Shown: piece by piece, positions 6,166 through 14,194 of the stretch | Layout of the letters: every line of letters starts with the position of its first letter | Numbering within the stretch: the first letter of the stretch is position 1 | From: Coriobacteriia bacterium | GTDB taxonomy: Bacteria; Actinomycetota; Coriobacteriia; WRKU01 | Assembly: GCA_009784095.1 (NCBI GenBank) | Contig: WRDL01000005.1 | Span: forward strand, 1 to 24,714 | Length of the DNA: 24,714 bases | Reading direction: 5' to 3' | The notes under the pieces: model-generated | What the model was told of the DNA's origin: nothing | Seen by the model: only the letters and a program-made list of their open reading frames with translations | Database searches by the model: none | Translations under genes and position numbers: made by a program

Positions 6166-6846
6166 ATGGCACTCACACGTAGAGAAAAGGCAATGGAAGG
6201 CAAGATCGAAGAAGGAAAGACCTATTCCGTCGAAGAGGCTGTCGCGATCGTCAAGGAATGCGCGACGGCGAAGTTCGATGAGACCATCGAAGGACATTTC
6301 CGCCTTGGTATCGATACGCGCCATGCTGACCAAGCGGTCCGTGGATCGATCTCACTGCCGCATGGTGTCGGTAAGGATGTACGCGTCGCGGTGTTCGCCG
6401 AGGGTGACAAGGCCAAGGAGGCCGAGGCTGCAGGCGCCGATCTGGTCGGAGGCGACGAGCTGATCGCCAAGATCGCGGACGGATTCGTCGATTTCGACGC
6501 GACGGTCGCGACCCCCGACATGATGGCCAAGGTCGGACGTCTCGGTAAGGTACTGGGACCTCGTTCTTTGATGCCCAACCCCAAACTCGGCACGGTGACC
6601 AACGATCTCGACAAGATCGTCAAGGAGCTCAAAGCCGGACGTATCGAGTATCGCGCCGACAAGTTCGGTATCTGTCATGTTCCGGTCGGAAAAGCATCGT
6701 TTGACGAGAACGCTCTGGTCGAGAACTTCCAGACGTTGCTCGATGAGATCAACCGCTCGAAGCCGGCGGCCTCAAAAGGAAAGTACCTCAAGAGCGTCAC
6801 GCTCACCTCGACCATGGGTCCTGGTGTCAGAATAGAGACGAGCTAG
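6166..6846 (+). CDS. rplA: 50S ribosomal protein L1
   Basis: L1 binds 23S rRNA at the L1 stalk and helps release tRNA from the E site. It often represses its own operon. The 226-residue length is normal. Hallmarks are FDETIEGHFRLGID near residue 37, LPHGVGKDVRVAVF, the signature GRLGKVLGPRSLMPNPKLGT (about residues 125-144), and the end VTLTSTMGPGVRI. AAGGAG lies five bases before ATG 6166. The usual next genes, rplJ and rplL, are absent and a pyrophosphatase follows instead. Confidence 0.98.
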   Translation: MALTRREKAMEGKIEEGKTYSVEEAVAIVKECATAKFDETIEGHFRLGIDTRHADQAVRGSISLPHGVGKDVRVAVFAEGDKAKEAEAAGADLVGGDELIAKIADGFVDFDATVATPDMMAKVGRLGKVLGPRSLMPNPKLGTVTNDLDKIVKELKAGRIEYRADKFGICHVPVGKASFDENALVENFQTLLDEINRSKPAASKGKYLKSVTLTSTMGPGVRIETS

Positions 6847-6907
6847 AAAGCATGTCATGGCGCGTGGTCCGTCCGTGCGCCCATCTGCCGAGGGAGGTCG
6901 AGATCAT

Positions 6908-8224
6908 ATGAAACCAATCTATATATTTGGTCATCGCCATCCTGATAACGATAGCATCGTATCAGCGGTCGCCTATGCGTACCTCAAGAACATCACCGAT
7001 CCCGAGAACACCTATGTCGCAGCACGGCTCGGTCCGATGCCGCGCGAGACGCAGTGGCTCTTCGATAAATATGGCATCGAGGCTCCCGAGCTGATCGAGC
7101 ACATCCGAACCCGCGTGGGAGACGTCATGCAGACCGAGGTCATTTCGGTCGACTCCGATACCGGCATGCAGACCGCCAGCCGCATCATGCGCAGATACGA
7201 TCTGCGCACCTTACCGGTCCTGGACCATGAGGGCTATGTGCAGGGTCTGCTCAGCTATCGTACTTTGGCACTGTGCTATCTCCAGGAGATCATCGATCAC
7301 ACCGATCACTTCGACGGTATGGTCGCCGATCTGCGCATCCACAAGATCACGAATCTGATGGAGACGGTGCTCGAGGTCATCAGCCCCGAGAACCTGCTCG
7401 AAGATACGGTCAACATCCTGCTCGATAGTCCCGATCGTGAGTTGATCGTGACCGACGACGAGGGTCGATGCGTCGGTGTGCTCACACGGACCGACGTGGT
7501 GCGCGGGGACAAACGCCGCTGCATCCTGGTCGACCACAACGAGATGAGCCAGTCCGCGCCCGGCATTGCCGATGCCGAGGTCCTTGAGATTCTCGACCAT
7601 CACCGGGTCGGTGACATCCAGACCTCAGGACCGATCCTGTTCTACAACATTCCGATCGGTTCGACTGCAAGCATCGTCACACTGCGTTATCAAGACGCCG
7701 GTGTCGAGATACCCGAACCAATGGCAGCGATCTTGCTCTCGGCTATTCTGACCGATACCGTCATCTTGAAGTCGCCGACGGCGACCGAGATAGATCGTGC
7801 GCTGGTCAAGATGCTCTCCGAGATCGTCGGGGTCGACTACGAGGAGTACGGACTCGAAGTACTCAAAGCGCGCAACGCCGGCGAGGAGCTGATGATCGAT
7901 GATATCCTCAACAGCGATCTGAAGGAATATCGTGTCGACGACAGGACCGTGGCGATCGTCCAATACGAGACGGTCGATCTCAACCCGATCAAGGAACGCC
8001 ATAAAGTGATACTCGATACGATGGTCGAGCATGCGAGAGTGCGCAATTACGATACCTTCGTCTTCATGGCGACCGATATCATCGCCGAAGGATCGGAGAT
8101 ATTCGTGGTCGGCGACATCGAAAGGGCCGAGAAGGCGCTCGACATCGACCTTGCAAGCGGGAGCGCCTGGATGGACGGCGTACTCTCCCGCAAAAAACAA
8201 GTCGCTCCTGCCTTCATGGAATAG
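6908..8224 (+). CDS. CBS-domain manganese-dependent inorganic pyrophosphatase (family II, DHH)
   Basis: A cytoplasmic enzyme that hydrolyses pyrophosphate to phosphate. Order: DHH N-terminal motif GHRHPDNDSI (His9, Asp13, Asp15 as metal ligands), a CBS pair inserted at about residues 68-198, then the rest of the DHH domain with DHH at 230-232 and a DHHA2-like C-terminus. SRKKQ at about 427 matches the substrate-binding loop. CBS insertions in this family bind adenine nucleotides and control activity. The DRTGG domain of the longer form is absent. I start at ATG 6908, after GGGAGG. An upstream ATG at 6857 would add 17 non-family residues. The downstream PAP2 gene begins three bases after the stop. 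Confidence 0.9.
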   Translation: MKPIYIFGHRHPDNDSIVSAVAYAYLKNITDPENTYVAARLGPMPRETQWLFDKYGIEAPELIEHIRTRVGDVMQTEVISVDSDTGMQTASRIMRRYDLRTLPVLDHEGYVQGLLSYRTLALCYLQEIIDHTDHFDGMVADLRIHKITNLMETVLEVISPENLLEDTVNILLDSPDRELIVTDDEGRCVGVLTRTDVVRGDKRRCILVDHNEMSQSAPGIADAEVLEILDHHRVGDIQTSGPILFYNIPIGSTASIVTLRYQDAGVEIPEPMAAILLSAILTDTVILKSPTATEIDRALVKMLSEIVGVDYEEYGLEVLKARNAGEELMIDDILNSDLKEYRVDDRTVAIVQYETVDLNPIKERHKVILDTMVEHARVRNYDTFVFMATDIIAEGSEIFVVGDIERAEKALDIDLASGSAWMDGVLSRKKQVAPAFME

Positions 8225-8227
8225 TCC

Positions 8228-8875
8228 ATGCAACGATGGGTCGCACCGGCGAGTGTCTTTCTCATCGTGGGAGCGAGCCTGTACGCGTTCTATGAGTTAG
8301 CTGAGGACGTTGAAACTTCAACGGCGGTCGCGCGATTCGACGAGTTCGTGACCGATCGCGTACAAAGACTACGCCGTCCTTGGCTCGATCTGATCATGAA
8401 GGTCGCGACCTATGCCGGTGGTACGATCGGCATCACCGTTCTCACATTCATCCTGGTATTCATCCTGATCGATCTAGGCAAGGTCTCCGAAGCGCGCTTC
8501 TCCGCCGTATTGGTCATCGGCGGAACGATACTTGCCAACGGACTCAAACCGATGCTGAGGCGGGTGCGACCGACCGAGACTGCCACATTGATCGGTAAAC
8601 CGAGCAGCTCCAGTTTTCCTTCGGGACATTCCATGGCGAGCATGTGCTTGGCGCTTGCCGCGATCGAAGCGGTCATCGCCTCTCCGGCGGTCCTGCCCTG
8701 GATCAAGATCGCGGTGATCGTCACCTGCATGATCTATGTGTTGCTCGTCGGAGTCTCGCGTATCTACCTGGGTGTGCATTGGCCGAGTGATGTGGTGGCG
8801 TCATGGCTGCTCGGCACCGCGTGGATCGCCGGTACGACCGGGCTTACTCTGATCATCCTGCAAGATAGCGTGTGA
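8228..8875 (+). CDS. PAP2-family membrane phosphatase
   Basis: An integral membrane phosphatase of the type acting on lipid (pyro)phosphates such as undecaprenyl diphosphate or phosphatidic acid; the substrate cannot be read from sequence. The three active-site motifs are present in order: KPMLRRVRP (about residue 107), PSGHS (about 130) and SRIYLGVHWPSDV (about 176). Five or six hydrophobic spans fit the family. Start ATG 8228 is three bases after the pyrophosphatase stop, so translation is probably coupled. The last Val codon and the TGA stop (8870-8875) are the first six bases of a repeat arm, so the native C-terminus may have been changed by insertion of that element. Confidence 0.88.
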   Translation: MQRWVAPASVFLIVGASLYAFYELAEDVETSTAVARFDEFVTDRVQRLRRPWLDLIMKVATYAGGTIGITVLTFILVFILIDLGKVSEARFSAVLVIGGTILANGLKPMLRRVRPTETATLIGKPSSSSFPSGHSMASMCLALAAIEAVIASPAVLPWIKIAVIVTCMIYVLLVGVSRIYLGVHWPSDVVASWLLGTAWIAGTTGLTLIILQDSV

Positions 8876-9010
8876 CAGTAGGGTCGGTTCCTTTTGTCCC
8901 AGATGTAGACAAAACTGCCCCGGTCTTGGGGCAGTCTAATGGTTTATGGGACAAATGGAACCGACCCTACCGTCACACTGGGACAAAAGGAACCGACCCT
9001 ACTGTCACAC
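8870..9010. repeat. REP-like cluster: one inverted and two tandem 32-base arms
   Basis: Arm 1 (8870-8901, GTGTGACAGTAGGGTCGG...TGTCCCA) is the exact reverse complement of arm 3 (8979-9010). Arm 2 (8947-8978) abuts arm 3 head to tail and differs from it at two bases. The space between arms 1 and 2 holds a terminator. The cluster fills the gap between two convergent genes. Related arms occur at 19635-19709, 21461-21526, 22436-22467 and, degenerate, at 20608. Confidence 0.9.
8910..8935. terminator. Terminator between PAP2 gene and histidine kinase gene
   Basis: ACTGCCCC (8914-8921), loop GGTCTT and GGGGCAGT (8928-8935) make a perfect 8-bp stem. AAA at 8911-8913 before it gives a short U-run for minus-strand transcripts, so it fits the kinase/regulator operon best. 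The T-tract on the plus side is weak. It is enclosed by the repeat arms, which can form a much longer outer stem. Confidence 0.65.
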
Positions 9011-9017
9011 TGCCCTG

Positions 9018-9743
9018 TTAACAGGCGCGTGGCAAGGTGACAGAGAAGGTCGAGCCGCGACCTTTCATCGAGCTGACCGAGATGGTCCCGCCCGCTTTCT
9101 CGACCGCCTGCTTGACGAGCGCGAGCCCCAATCCCGTTCCTCCGCATCGCGCAGAGCGCTCCTCGTCTATACTGTAGAACCGTTTGAAGATCTGGTCGAG
9201 CTGGTCATCAGGAATGCCGATGCCGGTATCGATCACATCGAGAGTAACGGTGGTGATACCGCATCTCAGCTCGATCGTCACGCTTCCCGCGTCGGTATAG
9301 GCGAGGGCGTTGTTTATCAAATTGTCGAGGATGATAGTGAACTGGGTCGGGGTGATCGCGACGAAGACATCGTCGACCCCGATGCCTTCGAGACTGGCGC
9401 TCAGAGAGATCCCGCGCTCGCGCGCCGATATCGAATGCGACACCAAGGAGTTCTCGACCGCTCCACGTACGTCAGTGATTTTCGGAGAGTGGACACTGTC
9501 CTCGATACGTGAAAGCTCGAGCAGATCGGTGACCAGCACGTTGAGGCTGCGCGCGGTCTCCTTGAGCGTCTCGACCATCTCAAGTGCTTTTTCCGTATTG
9601 CCGTCGCTGATGGCCATACCCAAGGTATCGGCCAACAGCTCGATCCCTGCCACCGGAGTCTTCAACTCGTGACTTGCCGCAGCTACAAAATCGGTGCGGA
9701 TCAAAGGACCGGACTCATTGGTATTGTTCGAGATCATGCTCAT
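9018..9743 (-). CDS. Minimal histidine kinase, PhoR-like, without a sensor domain
   Basis: A kinase with only its catalytic core, 241 residues. The H-box SHELKTPV has His25, followed by the dimerisation helices and then the ATPase domain with N-box NLINNALAY, G1 DTGIGIP and G2 GTGLGLALVK. There is no membrane span, PAS or HAMP region, so it should be cytosolic. Typical PhoR proteins have spans and a PAS domain. The start ATG overlaps the upstream regulator's stop by four bases (ATGA), so translation is coupled and the short N-terminus is probably real. Next to a PhoB-like regulator and divergent from pstSCAB, it likely serves phosphate control, taking its signal from a partner protein. Confidence 0.88.
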   Translation of the reverse strand: MSMISNNTNESGPLIRTDFVAAASHELKTPVAGIELLADTLGMAISDGNTEKALEMVETLKETARSLNVLVTDLLELSRIEDSVHSPKITDVRGAVENSLVSHSISARERGISLSASLEGIGVDDVFVAITPTQFTIILDNLINNALAYTDAGSVTIELRCGITTVTLDVIDTGIGIPDDQLDQIFKRFYSIDEERSARCGGTGLGLALVKQAVEKAGGTISVSSMKGRGSTFSVTLPRAC

Positions 9744-10447
9744 GGGTCCTCATCTTCTTTTCGTATGGGGACAAAACGATAGCCTCTGCCATAGACGGTC
9801 TGGATATAGCGGTAATCGCTCAACTCCTCGATGATGGCTCGCAGACGCCTGATATGGACATCGATCGTGCGCGAGCTTGCGAGGTACTCATAGCCCCACA
9901 CCGTTTTCGCAAGATCCTCGCGGGTCGAAAGTGTCTCTTGATTGAGCGCCAAGGTATAGAGCAGCTGAAATTCCTTGGTGCGTAGCGTGACCGGTGCTCC
10001 ACCTACGGTGACCTTAAAGGTCTTGGGATCGATGACGAGATCGCCTGGTCGGAGGATCTCATCTTTTTTGAACATCTCTTTGGTATCGACGCGCCGGAGG
10101 TTGGCTTGGATACGCGCGAGCAGCTCATCCATTGAGAATGGCTTGCTGACGTAGTCATCGGCACCGAGAGCGAAACCGGCAAGTTTATCGCTATCCTCGC
10201 CAAGAGCACTGACCATTATGATCGCTGTCTCGCTGTCCTTCTTTCGCACGGCGTCAGCAATGTCGAATCCCGACATACCCGGAAGCATGAGATCGAGCAC
10301 GATGAGGTCGGGTGAGAATTCGTTGATGATCTCGGGTGCACCGGCTCCGGTATCGAGTGATTTGACCTCATAACCGGCGCGACGAAGCGCGTACTCGACG
10401 CTTTGTCGAATGATGAAGTCGTCTTCAATGATAAGAATTCGTGCCAC
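9740..10447 (-). CDS. OmpR/PhoB-family response regulator, likely phosphate regulator
   Basis: The receiver domain (residues 1-120) has the acidic pair ED at 8-9, phosphoacceptor Asp52 in VLDLMLPGMSG, Ser80 and Lys102 (SKPF). The C-terminal winged helix (about 135-230) includes SSRTIDVHIRRLR and YGRGYRF. I start at GTG 10447 (VARILIIEDD), preceded by AAGGA. An in-frame upstream ATG at 10585 would add 46 residues of regulatory DNA, including the Pho-like boxes. The gene overlaps the kinase and diverges from pstS. Function as PhoB/PhoP follows from family, neighbours and the boxes, not from direct proof. Confidence 0.9.
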   Translation of the reverse strand: MARILIIEDDFIIRQSVEYALRRAGYEVKSLDTGAGAPEIINEFSPDLIVLDLMLPGMSGFDIADAVRKKDSETAIIMVSALGEDSDKLAGFALGADDYVSKPFSMDELLARIQANLRRVDTKEMFKKDEILRPGDLVIDPKTFKVTVGGAPVTLRTKEFQLLYTLALNQETLSTREDLAKTVWGYEYLASSRTIDVHIRRLRAIIEELSDYRYIQTVYGRGYRFVPIRKEDEDP

Positions 10448-10520
10448 GATCTGTCCTTCGAAAATCCTATTACCTATTGTGAGGGAAGAATCGCACAATC
10501 TGCCACATAAGGGAAGGCGG

Positions 10521-10556
10521 TTTACAAGAAGTTTACAAACCAGAGAGTAATTTACA
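10521..10556 (+). promoter_or_regulatory. Pho-box-like TTTACA direct repeats
   Basis: TTTACA occurs at 10521-10526, 10532-10537 and 10551-10556. The first two are exactly 11 bp apart (N5 spacer), the geometry known for PhoP/PhoB binding repeats such as the B. subtilis TT(A/C/T)ACA series. The third is off register (19 bp on). The site lies upstream of both pstS and the divergent response-regulator gene. Confidence 0.65.
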
Positions 10557-10578
10557 CTGCTGAAACATCTTTTGCGCC

Positions 10579-10608
10579 TTGACAATCTAGGCTTAAGTGA
10601 CTGATAAA
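10579..10608 (+). promoter_or_regulatory. Putative pstS promoter
   Basis: TTGACA (10579-10584), an 18-base spacer and GATAAA (10603-10608) lie just downstream of the TTTACA repeats and about 75 bases before the pstS start. The weak -10 and long spacer suit an activator-dependent promoter. Confidence 0.45.
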
Positions 10609-10680
10609 CAACGATCTGTCGGTTACGAACGACTGGCAGGTCGTGTGATAAAAAAGCAATTCGAACGAAAGGATCAGGAA

Positions 10681-11571
10681 GTGAAAATAATCAAATGGCT
10701 CGTTGTCGCAGTATCCGTGATGGTACTTGCGCTTGCACTTGTCGGATGTGGCGGAACCGAGACCGAAGACAGCATCGATACCACCACCTCGGATGATGCG
10801 AGTGATGCGAGTACGTCAGACCTGAGCGGTATGATCTCGATCGAAGGATCGGACACCATGGTCAATCTTGCGCAGGCGTGGGCCGAGGAGTTCATGAATG
10901 AGCATCCCGGTGTCATGATCACGATCAAAGGCGGTGGATCAGGAGCAGGCATCGCTTCCCTGATCAACGGTACGACTGACTTTGCGAATGCAAGCCGCAA
11001 TGTTAAGGATGAAGAGTTCGAAGCAGGTCACGAAAACAACATCGATATCACTGAGAACGAAGTCGCACGTGACGGTATCGCCATAATGGTCAATGGTGCG
11101 AATCCGGTAGAGGAGTTGACCACCGAGCAACTCGGCGAGATCTATCGCGGAGAGATCACCGACTGGAGCGAGGTCGGCGGTAATGATGGCGCCATTGTCC
11201 TGCTGGGTCGCGACACTTCGTCAGGCACCTATGAGTTCTTCCAGGAGCATGTCATCGGAAAAGAGCTCGAATACAGCAAAGAGATGCGTAATCTCCAGTC
11301 CAACCAAGCGATCGTCGACGAGTTGAAGAATAACGCTAACGCGATCGGATATGTCGGTGTCGGTTATGAAGTTCCTGAATTGACCGTCGTTAAGATCGAT
11401 GGGGTCGCCTCTTCGGTCTCGACTATCAAAGACGGCAGCTACAGTCTCTCGCGTATGCTCTATATGGATAGTGACGGAGTTCCGAGCGGACTGCAAAAAG
11501 CATTCCTTGATTGGGTCAAAAGCCCGATCGGTCAAAGCATCGTCGAAGATGAAGGATTCGTTCCCCTCTAG
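10681..11571 (+). CDS. pstS: Phosphate-binding lipoprotein PstS
   Basis: The extracytoplasmic phosphate receptor of the Pst ABC transporter. The 296-residue precursor starts at GTG 10681 with a lipoprotein signal (VKIIKWLVVAVSV...) and lipobox LVGC, Cys23 being the lipidated residue. A short Thr/Ser/Asp linker follows, then the PBP-like fold: ISIEGSDTMVNLAQAW, KGGGSGAGIASLINGTTDFA and GRDTSSGTYEFF are the phosphate-contact segments. The GAAAGGATCAGGAA ribosome region precedes this GTG. The longer in-frame start at 10597 would put 28 charged residues ahead of the signal peptide and is rejected. First gene of pstSCAB. Confidence 0.95.
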   Translation: MKIIKWLVVAVSVMVLALALVGCGGTETEDSIDTTTSDDASDASTSDLSGMISIEGSDTMVNLAQAWAEEFMNEHPGVMITIKGGGSGAGIASLINGTTDFANASRNVKDEEFEAGHENNIDITENEVARDGIAIMVNGANPVEELTTEQLGEIYRGEITDWSEVGGNDGAIVLLGRDTSSGTYEFFQEHVIGKELEYSKEMRNLQSNQAIVDELKNNANAIGYVGVGYEVPELTVVKIDGVASSVSTIKDGSYSLSRMLYMDSDGVPSGLQKAFLDWVKSPIGQSIVEDEGFVPL

Positions 11572-11582
11572 GAACCACCGCC

Positions 11583-12503
11583 GTGAAGTCTGCCCACCAC
11601 AGACTCGACATCAGCCGTATGGGGTTCTCCCGTACGGCTGATGTTGTCGCGCGCACCATCATCAGTGTGGTCGCCTGGGTCGCCATTGTGATCTTGGCCG
11701 GTATCGCCGCGTTCTTGATCCAGAACTCACTCAAAGCGCTCCAAGAGTTGGGTTTGTGGCACATGGTAGCAGGAAGTGATTGGTTTCCCACTTCGGCCAA
11801 TGCTTCATTCGGGTTCCTTCCTGCCGAGGTCGGCTCGATCTGGGTCACCGCGATCGCTCTGATGCTGTGTGTACCGTTCGGGATCCTGGCAGCGATCTAT
11901 CTCAGCGAGTTTGCCAACTCGCGGGTCAAAGAAGTCGGCAAGACGATCATCGAGTTCATGGCGGCAGTTCCCAGTGTCGTGTTCGGTCTGATCGGCATGA
12001 CATTGCTCGTGCCGTTGATCGCACGTATCTTCGATCTGTCCAGTGGGCTGACGGGCTTTACCGCCGGACTCTGCGTCGGTATCGTGTGTTTGCCGACCAT
12101 CATCTCGATCTCTGAAGATGCGATGCACGCGGTGCCTGATGAGTTACGTCAAGGGGCGCTCGCATTGGGTAACAACCGCTGGCAGATGGCCTACAAAGTC
12201 ATCGTTCCCGCGGCGTCGTCCGGCATTTTTGCCGCAGTCATGTTGGGTCTGGGACGTGCCATCGGGGAGACGATGGTGGTGTTGATGGTCGCCGGAAATG
12301 CCGGTATCATACCGACTTCTCCCTTCTTAGCTGCACGAACCATGACGGCGACGATCGCCCAAGAGACCGGTGAGGTCGTTCGCGGAGGCCTTCATTTTTC
12401 AGTACTGTTCGTGATGGGACTCGTGCTCTTTACGATAACTTTTCTGATCAATCTGGTCGCAGACAGCGTGTTGGAACGTCAACGCAGAAGGTGGCGTCGA
12501 TGA
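11583..12503 (+). CDS. pstC: Phosphate ABC transporter permease PstC
   Basis: An inner-membrane subunit that with PstA forms the phosphate channel. The 306 residues show six predicted spans. The permease coupling loop reads ALALGNNRWQMAYKVIVPAA, and EFMAAVPSVVFGLIG and GRAIGETMVVLMVAGN are typical PstC segments. Translation starts at GTG 11583 after AGGAA, 11 bases past the pstS stop. The 3' end overlaps the pstA start (ATGA). Confidence 0.95.
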   Translation: MKSAHHRLDISRMGFSRTADVVARTIISVVAWVAIVILAGIAAFLIQNSLKALQELGLWHMVAGSDWFPTSANASFGFLPAEVGSIWVTAIALMLCVPFGILAAIYLSEFANSRVKEVGKTIIEFMAAVPSVVFGLIGMTLLVPLIARIFDLSSGLTGFTAGLCVGIVCLPTIISISEDAMHAVPDELRQGALALGNNRWQMAYKVIVPAASSGIFAAVMLGLGRAIGETMVVLMVAGNAGIIPTSPFLAARTMTATIAQETGEVVRGGLHFSVLFVMGLVLFTITFLINLVADSVLERQRRRWRR

Positions 12504-13411
12504 GCCAAGCCGCATCTGTTCGTACTCTTGCAAAGGCGGCGCCCCAGGGATTGGTCGTCAATCCACGTATCAAGCACGCGCATTATTTCGAGACCGCTGC
12601 ACGGATCATCACCGGCGGAGCGCTTGTCGCCGTCATCTCGGTCATCGTCTTCGTCCTAGGCTACATCCTCTATCGTGGTATCGGGTCTTTAAGCTGGGAG
12701 TTCATTTCAACCCCTCCTCAAGCGCGTATGACCGAAGGCGGCATACTTCCCGCGTTGATCGGGACGCTGTGGCTGGTGTTGCTTACTGCCGTGTTCGCGC
12801 TTCCGGTCGGGATCGCGACCGGCATCTATCTCAGCGAATTTGCCAAAGGTAGAATTGCGCGCTTTATCCGGGTCGCGATCGCGAATATGGCAGGTGTGCC
12901 TTCAGTGATCTATGGATTGTTCGGTTTTGCGGCCTTTTCCATTGCGCTTGGTTTTAGCAAGTCGCTTCTGGCGATGGGGCTTACGCTGACGTGTGTGACG
13001 CTGCCGGTCATCATCACAGCGACAGAAGAAGCGCTCAAGCAATTGCCCAAAGAGCTGCGCCTGGCCTCTCTGGCGCTGGGAGCGACAAGGTGGCGCACTA
13101 CCTGGCGCATCGTCGTGCCGACCGCGGCTCCCGGCATCATCACCGGTTCGATCCTCGGTCTCTCACGTGCTGCAGGAGAGACCGCGCCGATCCTCTTTAC
13201 CGGTGTCGCATTCTTCGCTCCGACCGCACAATCTCTCATGCAACCTTCGATGGCATTGCCGTATCACCTCTACATCATGGCGACTCAACCGGTACGTCCC
13301 GCTCCCCATATCGTGTGGGGCACCGCGCTCGTTTTGGTCGGTATGCTCTCGATCATCAACGCAGGCATCGCGCTTTGGCGCTCGCGCAAGAGGAAGAAAC
13401 TGAAATGGTAG
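12500..13411 (+). CDS. pstA: Phosphate ABC transporter permease PstA
   Basis: The second permease subunit, 303 residues and six spans. Family segments are GIYLSEFAKG, NMAGVPSVIYGLFGF, the coupling loop LASLALGATRWRTTWRIVVP, and GLSRAAGETAPILFTG. I start at ATG 12500, which overlaps the pstC TGA and sits six bases after AAGGTGG. A GTG nine bases earlier has no ribosome site. The stop overlaps pstB by seven bases. Confidence 0.95.
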   Translation: MSQAASVRTLAKAAPQGLVVNPRIKHAHYFETAARIITGGALVAVISVIVFVLGYILYRGIGSLSWEFISTPPQARMTEGGILPALIGTLWLVLLTAVFALPVGIATGIYLSEFAKGRIARFIRVAIANMAGVPSVIYGLFGFAAFSIALGFSKSLLAMGLTLTCVTLPVIITATEEALKQLPKELRLASLALGATRWRTTWRIVVPTAAPGIITGSILGLSRAAGETAPILFTGVAFFAPTAQSLMQPSMALPYHLYIMATQPVRPAPHIVWGTALVLVGMLSIINAGIALWRSRKRKKLKW

Positions 13412-14190
13412 ATTCGGAAAAAGGCTCGTTCACCCTCGAGAAGGTATCGGTCACCTATGGCAAGGAGATGGCGGTCACCGATGTGTCACTGTTCATTCCT
13501 GCGCGTCAGGTCATGGCGCTGATCGGTCCCAGCGGCTGTGGGAAGACGACTTTACTACGGTGCTTGAATCGTATGAACGACGAGTTGGGAAACGTCACCG
13601 TCGGCGGAAAGATAATCCTTGATGGAGTCGATATCAACTCACCTGCGGTCGATCCGGTCGCATTGCGCACTCAGGTCGGCCAGGTCTTTCAAAAGCCCAA
13701 CCCCTTCCCGATGTCGATCTATGACAACATCACGTTCGGCCCTCGCACCTTGGGCATCCGCAAAAAAGGCGAGCTTGACGCGATCGTGGAAGACACCCTC
13801 AAGCGCGCGGCACTGTGGAAAGAGGTCCATAAGAATCTCAAGAAACATGCGTTCGAACTCTCCGGCGGTCAGCAGCAGCGTCTCTGCATCGCACGGGCAC
13901 TCGCGACCTCCCCGGAATGTCTGCTGATGGATGAGCCCTGTAGTGCGCTCGATCCCATCTCGACCCAGCTCATCGAGGACACCATGGAGAAACTTAAGAA
14001 CGCGGTGACCATCGTGATCGTGACTCACTCGATGCAGCAGGCTTCACGTGTCAGTGACAACACCGCATTCATGTTGCGCGAATCGATGGAGGAACCGGCA
14101 CGTTTGATCGAGGTCAGCGAGACTGAAAAACTCTTTACGGTACCGAGCGATCCTCGGACCGAAGCCTACATCACCGGCCGTTTCGGCTGA
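13405..14190 (+). CDS. pstB: Phosphate ABC transporter ATP-binding protein PstB
   Basis: The ATPase of the phosphate importer, 261 residues. Walker A is GPSGCGKTT (41-49), the Q-loop FQKPNPFP is characteristic of PstB, the signature LSGGQQQR lies near 152, Walker B LLMDEPCSALDP near 172, and the H-loop is THS. The ATG at 13405 overlaps the pstA stop and follows GAGGAA. The same frame is open far upstream, but only from here does it encode PstB. phoU, usually next, is absent: thrC comes four bases later on the other strand. Confidence 0.96.
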   Translation: MVDSEKGSFTLEKVSVTYGKEMAVTDVSLFIPARQVMALIGPSGCGKTTLLRCLNRMNDELGNVTVGGKIILDGVDINSPAVDPVALRTQVGQVFQKPNPFPMSIYDNITFGPRTLGIRKKGELDAIVEDTLKRAALWKEVHKNLKKHAFELSGGQQQRLCIARALATSPECLLMDEPCSALDPISTQLIEDTMEKLKNAVTIVIVTHSMQQASRVSDNTAFMLRESMEEPARLIEVSETEKLFTVPSDPRTEAYITGRFG

Positions 14191-14194
14191 TCGG

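Noticed and set aside
8870..9010. CRISPR array
   Set aside because: The 32-base units are adjacent or inverted, with no regular unique spacers and no cas genes.
10448..10585. N-terminal extension of the response regulator to ATG 10585
   Set aside because: It would translate the TTTACA boxes and spacer, adds 46 residues foreign to the family, and the GTG at 10447 has a proper AAGGA site.
10597..10680. Longer start for PstS at 10597
   Set aside because: It puts 28 charged residues before a lipoprotein signal peptide and begins within the promoter -10 region.
12991..13404. Upstream part of the open frame that contains pstB
   Set aside because: It overlaps pstA in another frame and encodes a His/Arg-rich shadow. 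PstB homology begins only at 13405.
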